From: an uncultured Chloroflexota bacterium
GTDB lineage: Bacteria; Chloroflexota; UBA4733
DNA: 6,924 nucleotides
Direction: 5' to 3'
Assembly: GCA_937967325.1 (NCBI GenBank)
Contig: CALBSQ010000263.1
Coordinates: forward strand, 1 to 6,924
Within the stretch, counting starts at the first letter, position 1; every line of letters starts with the position of its first letter. The translations under genes were made by a program, and so were the position numbers. The notes under the pieces were generated by a model. The model did no database searches. It saw only the letters and a program-made list of their open reading frames with translations, and was not told the origin of the DNA. This document shows positions 1 to 5,408 of the stretch, piece after piece.

Positions 1-781
1 TCGCCAGCACCGGCCCCAGGAATGGGATCAGCATGCCGACCGCGGCGAGACCGGCTGCCACCACGGCGTAGCCCACGTGAAAGACGTTGAGCACGATCAG
101 CGTGATGGCGCCGGCGAGAATGGCCAGCAGAAACTGCGCCCGAGCAAAGGCGCCGAAGCTGGTGCCGACGCTCTCGAACAACAGGAGCAGCTTGCCACGG
201 GCGCGCGGCGGGGTGACGCTCACGACGCGCGCCACGATGCGCCGGCCGTCCAACGTCATATAGAATGACAGCACCAGTACGACGAAGAGGTTCAACAACG
301 CCGTCACCACCGCGGTCGCAACACTGAGCAGATTCAGCGTCAGGTTGGTACTGAGGGTTTGTAGGCGGCTGATAGCGTCTTGCGACCACCTGATGAGATA
401 GTCGTCGGTAATGCCTCGCCTTGTCAGCTCATCGTGGGCCCAGGAAATCCACTGCTGCACCTGCAGGGTGTAGGCTGGGAACTGCGCCGAGAGCGCGTTC
501 CCCTGGGCCACGATGCCCGGCAAAGCGATGAGGATCAGGATGGTGACGCCGCTCCCGATGACGGCATAGACCAGCACCACCGCCAGGATGCGCGGTAGCC
601 AGAGGCGCTGCAGCGCTTCCACCAAGGGCGTTAGCAGGAAGGCGATGATCCAGGCTACAAAGAACAGCAAGAGCACGTGGGCGAACTGGTTGCCGATGTG
701 CCAGAGCAACTGGAGCAAGTAGATCCCGGCGATGATGACGAGCAGGACGATTAGCACGTCAAGCCAACGGCTGAAACGCAT
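1..781 (-). CDS. AI-2E family transporter (PerM/TqsA-like membrane protein), 3' end beyond window
   Basis: Reading the minus strand from the ATG at 781-779 gives 260 codons open to the window edge, so the C-terminal part is missing (family members are usually about 340-370 residues). The protein is strongly hydrophobic. It has predicted membrane segments near residues 8-26, 35-52, 64-90, 150-174 and 215-256, with a more polar stretch around 95-145 that matches the family's extra-membrane domain. Family-like landmarks are FYMTLDGRR (173-181), GTSFGAFARAQ (206-216) and IPFLGPV (252-258). A purine-rich AGGGGCGG sits just before the ATG and supports this start. The family contains exporters proposed for autoinducer-2 and also sodium/proton antiporters, so the substrate is unknown. 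It follows the permease gene by 40 bases on the same strand with no visible terminator, so it may be co-transcribed, although a functional link to peptide uptake is not implied. Confidence 0.88.
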   Translation of the reverse strand, partial: MRFSRWLDVLIVLLVIIAGIYLLQLLWHIGNQFAHVLLLFFVAWIIAFLLTPLVEALQRLWLPRILAVVLVYAVIGSGVTILILIALPGIVAQGNALSAQFPAYTLQVQQWISWAHDELTRRGITDDYLIRWSQDAISRLQTLSTNLTLNLLSVATAVVTALLNLFVVLVLSFYMTLDGRRIVARVVSVTPPRARGKLLLLFESVGTSFGAFARAQFLLAILAGAITLIVLNVFHVGYAVVAAGLAAVGMLIPFLGPVLA

Positions 782-821
782 ACCGCCCCTATTTCACTGG
801 ACACTGCCACCGCGTAGAAGC

Positions 822-1742
822 TTACCGACTTCGCGCCCCGTGCGGATCGATGGCGTCACGGAAGCCATCGCCAACAGTGTACAGGCACCAGACGGTCAAG
901 GCGATGACGAAGCCAGGACCATAGACCAGCCACGGGCCGTGCGTGAAGAAGGTCTGCGCGTTGGTGAGCATATTGCCCCAACTCGGCACCGGCGGCTGCA
1001 CGCCGAATCCCAGGAAACTCAGGCCGGATTCCGTCAGGATTACCCCGCCGATGTCGATGCCGAGAAAGACGACGACGAGCGGGAGGACGTTCGGGAGGAC
1101 GTGCCGGAAGATAAGGCGGGCATTTGATGCGCCCAGCGTGCGTGCCGCGAGTACGTAGTCGTGCTGCTTGAGTTGAAAGACCTGGCCACGGACCAGGCGC
1201 GCGGCGCCCGTCCAGGTCGTGAAGCCGATGATGAGCGCCAGGCCAACGGGCCCGGTAGTGAACAGGGCGCTAATGGTCAAGAGCAGCACGAACGTGGGGA
1301 TCGATCGAAAAGTGTTGACGATCCAGACGACCAGGTCGTCGACCGCGCCGCCGTAGAATGCCGCCGCGGCGCCGATCAGCACACCGACGACAAGATTGAC
1401 GGCGGCGGCCAGCACCCCGATCGAGAGGGACACGCGAGCGCCGTAGAGGAGCCGGATGAACTGGTCACGGCCGTCGTCGTCGGTGCCGAGCCAATGCTGG
1501 CGTGACGGCGGGTCGAAGTTGTTGAGCAGGTCGATGCGGTCGGGGTCCTGCCCCGTGGCGTGGGCGATAAGGCCGGCCAGGACGGCCAGCAGTCCGAAGC
1601 ACAGCAGGATCGCCAGCGCCAGGACCGTGAGGCGGTCACGGCGCAGGCGTGTCAGAGTGATACTCCAGAGTGTCTGGGCGGGCTGCTCAGGAATCGCCGG
1701 AGCGGCCGCCGGAAAGAAGCGTGGTCGAAGCGTCGCTGCCAT
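822..1742 (-). CDS. ABC transporter permease, dipeptide/oligopeptide type (DppC/OppC family)
   Basis: This 306-residue protein is the second membrane subunit of a peptide/nickel-class ABC importer. An N-terminal OppC_N-type region with one membrane helix (about 38-61) leads to the hallmark HWLGTDDDGRDQF (83-95) and then the permease core with several helices. The cytoplasmic EAA loop that docks on the ATPase is clear at 199-218 (AARTLGASNARLIFRHVLPN). The segment around 236-256 (LTESGLSFLGFG..PPVPSWG) and the C-terminal GDGFRDAIDP (291-300) are typical of DppC. Its ATG lies only 3 bases after the stop of the preceding permease gene and has little Shine-Dalgarno sequence of its own, so translation is probably coupled. 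Length is normal and the reading frame is intact. dpp, opp, app and nik cannot be separated from sequence alone, so no symbol is given. Confidence 0.95.
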   Translation of the reverse strand: MAATLRPRFFPAAAPAIPEQPAQTLWSITLTRLRRDRLTVLALAILLCFGLLAVLAGLIAHATGQDPDRIDLLNNFDPPSRQHWLGTDDDGRDQFIRLLYGARVSLSIGVLAAAVNLVVGVLIGAAAAFYGGAVDDLVVWIVNTFRSIPTFVLLLTISALFTTGPVGLALIIGFTTWTGAARLVRGQVFQLKQHDYVLAARTLGASNARLIFRHVLPNVLPLVVVFLGIDIGGVILTESGLSFLGFGVQPPVPSWGNMLTNAQTFFTHGPWLVYGPGFVIALTVWCLYTVGDGFRDAIDPHGARSR

Positions 1743-1745
1743 ATG

Positions 1746-2705
1746 CTAATCCAGCTTTATGCGGGGATCGACCAGGACGTAGAGCAGGTCGGAGAGCAGG
1801 TTGCCTAGCACGACCAGGGCGGAGAGGATGACGAGGAGCCCCATCAACACCGGATAATCGCGCGACAACACCGCGTCGAAGCCCATCCGGCCCATTCCCG
1901 GCCAGGAGAAGATCTGCTCGACGAGGACGGCGCCGCCGAGCAGGAAGGGCAGTGAGCCGCCGATATTGGTCACTACCGGCAGCAGCGAGTTCCGCAGCAC
2001 GTGACCGAGCACCACGACCCGCTCGCTCAAACCCTTGGCCCGCGCCGTGCGCACGTAATCCTGGCTCAACGTCTCCAGCGTTTGGGAGCGCACGATCCGT
2101 GAGGTACCGGCGATGGTGCCGAGAGAAAGGATGAGGGCGGGCGGGAACAGGTGGCGGAGCCGGTCCCCCAAGTCGAACCCGTGGCTACCCAGCGTATACA
2201 TCCCTCCAGCAGGGAAGAGGCGCCACTGCACGGAGAACAGCAGGATGAAGACGAGGCCCAACCAGAACGCGGGCACGGCGCTCCCGATGACGGCGACGAT
2301 ACGGAACAGTCCGTCCGCAACCGAACCTCGCTTAAGCGCCGAGTAGGTGCCGATGGCGGTCCCCACCAGCAAGCCGAGCAGCAGCGCCGTGCCGGCAAGG
2401 GTCAGCGTGGCAGGCGCATGCTGGCCGATCATCTCGAGCACGGGCTGATGGGTGATGAAAGAGTTCCCAAAGTTGAGCTGCGCAATCTGCAGTAGCCAGT
2501 TGAGGTACTGCAGGTAGAGGGGCTGATCGAGCCCGTACTGATGGCGCAGGCGAGCGACATCCTCGGGCGTCATGTTCGGCACGCCAAATGTAAACAGCCG
2601 CACGGGGTCGCCGGGCGCCAGGTGATAGATGGCGAAGCTCAGCAATGTTATGCCGAGCAAGGTCGGGATCGCCTGGAGGACGCGACGGATGAGGTAGCGG
2701 GACAA
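1746..2705 (-). CDS. ABC transporter permease, dipeptide/oligopeptide type (DppB/OppB family)
   Basis: This 319-residue integral membrane protein is the first permease subunit of the importer. The N-terminus MSRYLIRRVLQAIPTLLGIT and the following hydrophobic helix to LAPGDP (29-34) are the classic DppB opening. Further landmarks are the YGLDQPLYLQYLNWL region (57-71), NFGNSF (78-83), the EAA loop TARAKGLSERVVVLGHVLRN (220-239) and the C-terminal YVLVDPRIKLD (309-319). The start is TTG at 2705-2703. It is favoured because a strong GAGGAG (2714-2719) lies 8 bases upstream and the family's N-terminus begins exactly there. The gene follows the binding-protein gene by 77 bases containing a stem-loop and is nearly contiguous with the DppC-type gene. 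It should form a heterodimeric channel with that partner. Confidence 0.95.
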   Translation of the reverse strand: MSRYLIRRVLQAIPTLLGITLLSFAIYHLAPGDPVRLFTFGVPNMTPEDVARLRHQYGLDQPLYLQYLNWLLQIAQLNFGNSFITHQPVLEMIGQHAPATLTLAGTALLLGLLVGTAIGTYSALKRGSVADGLFRIVAVIGSAVPAFWLGLVFILLFSVQWRLFPAGGMYTLGSHGFDLGDRLRHLFPPALILSLGTIAGTSRIVRSQTLETLSQDYVRTARAKGLSERVVVLGHVLRNSLLPVVTNIGGSLPFLLGGAVLVEQIFSWPGMGRMGFDAVLSRDYPVLMGLLVILSALVVLGNLLSDLLYVLVDPRIKLD

Positions 2706-2713
2706 CTGACGAT

Positions 2714-2719
2714 CTCCTC
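2714..2719 (-). promoter_or_regulatory. Ribosome-binding site deciding the TTG start of the DppB-type permease
   Basis: On the minus strand this reads GAGGAG, 8 bases before the TTG at 2705-2703. No ATG or GTG nearby gives the conserved DppB N-terminus, so this site fixes the start codon. Confidence 0.8.
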
Positions 2720-2738
2720 AAGGGAGCAAACCAACCCG

Positions 2739-2768
2739 GGCGCTGGGGCGCGCCGCTGCCCCAGCGCC
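2739..2768 (-). terminator. Intercistronic stem-loop between binding protein and permease genes
   Basis: GGCGCTGGGGC (2739-2749) and GCCCCAGCGCC (2758-2768) form a perfect 11-bp inverted repeat with an 8-base loop. It starts 15 bases after the lipoprotein stop codon (minus strand) and ends 20 bases before the permease ribosome-binding site. The following minus-strand DNA has scattered T residues (TTGGTTTG) but no true T-run, so it is not a canonical strong intrinsic terminator. In importer operons, a stem-loop after the binding-protein gene commonly stabilises the upstream mRNA or partly terminates transcription. That role here is an inference from position. Confidence 0.65.
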
Positions 2769-2782
2769 TCAGGTCCACGATG

Positions 2783-4621
2783 CTAGGGCGCGAGTGTCCA
2801 CTTGTTCAGTTGCCAGAACAGGCCGCCATAGGCGGTGATGTGCGTGCCCTGCAAGCGCTTGTTCACCACCGCCAGACTCTTACCGTTATAAAGAAAGGTG
2901 TACGGTTGTTCATCGGCCAGGATCTGCTGGAATTGATAGTAGAGATCCTTGCGCGTTTGCTGATCGCACCCCGGTAGGGTGCGCGCTTGATCCAGCAGCT
3001 TATCCACCTCGGGATTGTTGTAACCGATGAAATTTAGCCCGTCCTTGATCTGACTGGAGTGCCACAGCGACCGCTGGTCCGGATCTGGGCCAAGGCCGGC
3101 CCAGCCCAGCACACAGGCGTCGAACTGATGGTTCTTCGTCACCTTGTCCAGGAATGCGTTCCACTCCATGAGCTGGGGCGCGACGCTGACGCCGATGTCC
3201 TTCAATTGTTGCTGGGCAATGGTAACAATCTGCTCTCGAACGGTATTGCCCGAGTTCGTGATGAGGGTAAACTTAAACGGTACGCCACCCTTCTGGAGGA
3301 TGCCATCCGGCCCGGGGGCCCATCCGGCTTCTTTCATGAGCGATTTCGCCTTGGTCGGGTCGAACGGGTACTTCGGCAGGTTTGGATCATATGCCCAGTT
3401 GATCGGCACTTCGCTCGAGTTGATCGGCTGTCCCTGACCGAAGAGAATCTTCTGGATGAAGACGTCGCGATTCAGGGCATAGGTGAACGCCTGCCGGACT
3501 CGCTTGTCTTGGAACAGCGGATTGGTCACGTTGTAACCGATAAAGTCATAGGTCCGACCATAATACTTCGTGATGTTAACGTTCTGCTGCTTCTCCATGT
3601 CGGCCAGGTCTTTCGGCTCGATTCCTGAGGCGTCGACATCGCCGGTCTTGAGCTGTTGCGCGACCACGGTCGCGTTGGGGACGATCTTCATGATCCATTG
3701 CTGAATCTTCGGGGCGCCGCCCCAATAATTGGGGTTGGCTACCAGCGTTACGTGATCGTCCTTCACCCATTCGGAGAACTTGTATGGTCCGGTCCCGACC
3801 GGGCTCTTGGTACCGAACGGATCCGTGTTGATGTCCGCCGAGTTCTGCAGGAGGTGCTTCGGCACGAGTCCGTTCGTCATGCTAGTCAAGAACGGGCAGA
3901 ATGGCTGCTTGAGCGTCACCTGAAATGTCGACGGGTCGACGACGGTGAATGCTTTCACCTGCTCGTAGTTGGTTTTCCGGACCGTTTTCGTCTTTGGGTC
4001 CATGATAGTGTCGTAGGTGAACTTGGCATCTTCAGCGGTGAACGGCTGACCGTCGTGCCAGGTCACGTCCTTGCGCAGATGGAACGTATAGGTCAAAGCA
4101 TCCGGGGACTGGTCCCACTTCTCCGCCAGCCAGGGGATGGGGAGCCCGGTGTCGGGATCGGTGGCGAGCAGCCCCTCGAAGATGCGGTCTTCCACGTCGC
4201 TGGAGGCGGTATCGCTGGAGAGGAACGGCGTGAGGATCTTGGCATCGGCGAAGGTACCGTAGATCACCTTGCTGCCGCTCGCCGCTCCAGCCGTGGCGGA
4301 GGCGCTAGACGACGTGACGGCGCTGGACGAGGGCGCCGCGCTCGCCACTGTCTGTGCCGAGGTGCTACTTGATGATGCCACGGACGATGCCGAGCTGCTC
4401 GGGGCGGCGGAGCTACTGCTGACCGCGGCGCTGCTGCTGGCGAGTGGCGCCGCGCTACTTGCCGCCGATGACCCGGTCGCCGGGGCTACGGTACCCGGCG
4501 CCGCGGCGCCACAGGCGGCCAGCAAGCCTACCACAGCCAGTGAGCCGGCCGTGGCCGTCGCGCGCCGCAGTAGCAAGCGGCGGCTCATGGCTGAGGAACG
4601 AGAGCCAACGTCGAGACCCAT
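2783..4621 (-). CDS. Peptide/nickel-type ABC substrate-binding lipoprotein (SBP_bac_5, DppA/OppA-like)
   Basis: From the ATG at 4621 this is a 612-residue extracytoplasmic solute receptor. The N-terminus carries a Tat-like twin-arginine motif (SRRLLLR, 13-19), a hydrophobic stretch and a lipobox LAAC with the lipidated cysteine at residue 37. A Ser/Ala-rich linker (38-118) separates the anchor from the SBP_bac_5 domain. The domain shows LAEKWDQSPDALTYTFHLR (165-183), WHDGQPFTAEDAKFTYD (188-204), GTGPYKF (276-282), PNYWGG (297-302) and VRQAFTYALNRD (375-386), and runs to the C-terminus. The frame stays open to an ATG at 4861, adding 80 residues. The shorter start is preferred because AAAGGTGG lies 4 bases upstream and the lipoprotein signal begins there. 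It supplies substrate to the two permeases downstream. Substrate identity (peptide, nickel chelate, opine, sugar oligomer) cannot be read from sequence. Confidence 0.93.
   Translation of the reverse strand: MGLDVGSRSSAMSRRLLLRRATATAGSLAVVGLLAACGAAAPGTVAPATGSSAASSAAPLASSSAAVSSSSAAPSSSASSVASSSSTSAQTVASAAPSSSAVTSSSASATAGAASGSKVIYGTFADAKILTPFLSSDTASSDVEDRIFEGLLATDPDTGLPIPWLAEKWDQSPDALTYTFHLRKDVTWHDGQPFTAEDAKFTYDTIMDPKTKTVRKTNYEQVKAFTVVDPSTFQVTLKQPFCPFLTSMTNGLVPKHLLQNSADINTDPFGTKSPVGTGPYKFSEWVKDDHVTLVANPNYWGGAPKIQQWIMKIVPNATVVAQQLKTGDVDASGIEPKDLADMEKQQNVNITKYYGRTYDFIGYNVTNPLFQDKRVRQAFTYALNRDVFIQKILFGQGQPINSSEVPINWAYDPNLPKYPFDPTKAKSLMKEAGWAPGPDGILQKGGVPFKFTLITNSGNTVREQIVTIAQQQLKDIGVSVAPQLMEWNAFLDKVTKNHQFDACVLGWAGLGPDPDQRSLWHSSQIKDGLNFIGYNNPEVDKLLDQARTLPGCDQQTRKDLYYQFQQILADEQPYTFLYNGKSLAVVNKRLQGTHITAYGGLFWQLNKWTLAP
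4268..4510 (-). repeat. Low-complexity Ser/Ala-rich linker within the lipoprotein gene
   Basis: Residues 38-118 of the lipoprotein are almost entirely Ser, Ala, Thr, Pro, Gly and Val, with many SSS and SSA runs. The DNA is correspondingly degenerate, rich in GCC/GCG/AGC/AGT-type codons. It probably acts as a flexible spacer holding the binding domain away from the membrane or through a cell-wall layer. Such tracts vary in length between strains because they are prone to slippage. Confidence 0.85.
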
Positions 4622-4625
4622 GTCA

Positions 4626-4635
4626 CCACCTTTCC
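4626..4635 (-). promoter_or_regulatory. Ribosome-binding site of the substrate-binding lipoprotein gene
   Basis: On the minus strand this is GGAAAGGTGG, followed by 4 bases and the ATG at 4621-4619. It supports this start over the in-frame ATGs at 4861 and 4588; the latter is preceded by GCTCTCGTTCCTCAGCC, which lacks a Shine-Dalgarno sequence. Confidence 0.75.
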
Positions 4636-4662
4636 TCGCTGCCACCCGAAAGGTGCGAGCGA
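4627..4662 (-). promoter_or_regulatory. Possible leader RNA switch overlapping the lipoprotein ribosome-binding site
   Basis: CACCTTTC on the minus strand (4655-4648) is the exact complement of GAAAGGTG (4634-4627), which is the core of the ribosome-binding site; the loop would be 13 bases. The same upstream segment can instead form a second hairpin (4662-4636): a 5-bp outer stem, a 2x2 internal loop, 4 inner pairs and a 5-base loop. The two folds are mutually exclusive and one hides the ribosome-binding site. This comes from inspection only, with no energy calculation, and an 8-base match can arise by chance. It resembles no riboswitch class I recognise. Confidence 0.3.
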
Positions 4663-4868
4663 ACCAACACCAACAAGCCGCCGCAATCGTGCCGCCGACG
4701 AACCAGACGCGAACCAAGTGCCGGACGGGAAGTTCGCGCGAGGCCTGCGCCATGCGCCGCGATTCTTGTCGATGATACTCCGCTATGTCAAATCGCGCAA
4801 GGTCGAGTCCATTAGCCCTCGCCTTTGTGTACGCCGCGGCATCATGTGGTGGGTTGTCCACCGAACCA
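4660..4868. repeat. Four copies of CGAACCA upstream of the lipoprotein gene
   Basis: The heptamer CGAACCA occurs on the plus strand at 4660-4666, 4699-4705, 4710-4716 and 4862-4868 (TGGTTCG on the transcribed side). Two copies extend to GCGAACCAA (4659-4667 and 4709-4717), exactly 50 bases apart, and the middle pair is 11 bases apart, close to one helical turn. The only other copy I noticed is a TGGTTCG inside the NUDIX gene near 6495. The repeats could be regulator half-sites or leader RNA elements. Confidence 0.4.
4762..4791 (-). promoter_or_regulatory. Candidate sigma-70-type promoter for the importer operon
   Basis: On the minus strand a perfect TTGACA (4791-4786) is followed after 18 bases by AAGAAT (4767-4762), a 4-of-6 match to TATAAT. 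Transcription would start near 4755 and leave a leader of about 135 bases before the lipoprotein ATG. If correct, it argues that the 80-codon in-frame extension upstream of 4621 is not fully translated, because the promoter lies inside it. The -10 is mediocre and no initiation data are available. Confidence 0.4.
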
Positions 4869-4881
4869 TGTATGGTTTGGT
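4860..4881. promoter_or_regulatory. 22-bp near-perfect palindrome (operator or weak terminator)
   Basis: ACCGAACCAT-GT-ATGGTTTGGT has two 10-base arms with one G/T mismatch (4863/4878) around a 2-base centre. It lies 20 bases downstream of the VOC gene stop and about 70 bases upstream of the candidate importer promoter. The short centre suits a dimeric regulator site better than an RNA hairpin, and no T-run follows on the minus strand. An adjacent small inverted repeat, GGTGG (4848-4852) with CCACC (4858-4862), overlaps it. Confidence 0.4.
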
Positions 4882-4901
4882 CGTGGGATACGCCACCCCC
4901 G

Positions 4902-5312
4902 TCACACCTCGTGCATGCGCTCGTACAGCTCCACCGGGATGCCGTCGGGATCGGCGAAGAAGCACAGCCGCACCTTGCCGGAGGGGAGGGTGATCTCGCT
5001 CGGGCCGCTGGTGAGCGAGATCTGGTGCGCCGCCAACTTCTCCAGCCAGGCGTCCATGCTGTTCACGTGGAGACAGGCGTGACCGACACGCGGCCCGGCG
5101 GCCTTCTGCCGGCTCAGCTCGTTGCCGGGACGGTAGATCAGCTCAACCAGGCCGGCATCGCCCATCCGCAGGAAGACCAATGTCGTCCCACTGCTGGTCG
5201 TGGTGCGCTCCAACTCGGGCATGCCGAGGAGGTCGCGGTAGAACGCAAGCGATCGTTCCAGGTCGCTCACCGACACGCCAATGTGATCCAGGTGAAGAAT
5301 TTCGGCTGACAC
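4902..5312 (-). CDS. VOC-superfamily metalloenzyme (glyoxalase I / methylmalonyl-CoA epimerase-like)
   Basis: This 136-residue protein has the paired beta-alpha-beta-beta-beta layout of the vicinal oxygen chelate fold. The first half starts LDHIGVSVSDLERSLAFYRDLLG (8-30) and the second VGHACLHVNSMDAWLEKL (76-93). Four likely metal ligands fall in the expected places: His10, Glu57 (LVELIY), His78 (GHACLHV) and Glu128 (PVELYE). The segment FFADPDGIPVEL (118-129) is the usual C-terminal signature. Length fits a single-module glyoxalase or epimerase, and the substrate cannot be fixed. The GTG at 5312-5310 is chosen because AGGAG (5317-5321) lies 4 bases upstream and the extra 17 residues from the ATG at 5363 are polar and lack a Shine-Dalgarno sequence. 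The importer genes follow on the same strand after 280 bases, so a separate transcript is likely. Confidence 0.9.
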   Translation of the reverse strand: MSAEILHLDHIGVSVSDLERSLAFYRDLLGMPELERTTTSSGTTLVFLRMGDAGLVELIYRPGNELSRQKAAGPRVGHACLHVNSMDAWLEKLAAHQISLTSGPSEITLPSGKVRLCFFADPDGIPVELYERMHEV

Positions 5313-5408
5313 GTTGCTCCTACTATCCTGCTCGTCAGTGGGGCGAGGCCACAACCGGCACACCCGGTCGGATGTTACGCTAAGAGACGCCGCACGTGAA
5401 GGAGCGCT
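5313..5408. promoter_or_regulatory. Divergent intergenic region between VOC and GNAT genes
   Basis: These 96 bases must hold the promoters of both the minus-strand VOC gene and the plus-strand GNAT-NUDIX pair. ACCGG (5354-5358) and CCGGT (5364-5368) form a perfect inverted repeat with a 5-base spacer near the middle. A weak plus-strand -10-like TACGCT lies at 5376-5381, with no good -35. AAGGAG at 5399-5404 is the GNAT ribosome-binding site, 4 bases before its ATG. AGGAG (minus, 5321-5317) serves the VOC gene. Confidence 0.5.

Noticed and set aside
77..598. Two short plus-strand open frames at the left end
   Set aside because: The minus strand here codes for an AI-2E family membrane protein over its whole length; these are shadows with charged, low-complexity products.
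782..821. Possible terminator between the DppC-type permease and the AI-2E family gene
   Set aside because: No inverted repeat or T-run is visible in these 40 bases.
3059..3628. Plus-strand open frame (189 codons) opposite the lipoprotein gene
   Set aside because: Antisense shadow of a conserved gene with no domain or ribosome-binding site.
3656..4372. Long plus-strand open frame (238 codons) opposite the lipoprotein gene
   Set aside because: It is an antisense shadow of a well-supported SBP_bac_5 gene, helped by GC-rich codons and the Ser/Ala linker; its protein shows no recognisable domain and is rich in Arg, Gly and Val.
4785..5309. Plus-strand open frame (174 codons) across the VOC gene
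   Set aside because: Antisense to a VOC protein with all four expected metal ligands; the frame has no domain.
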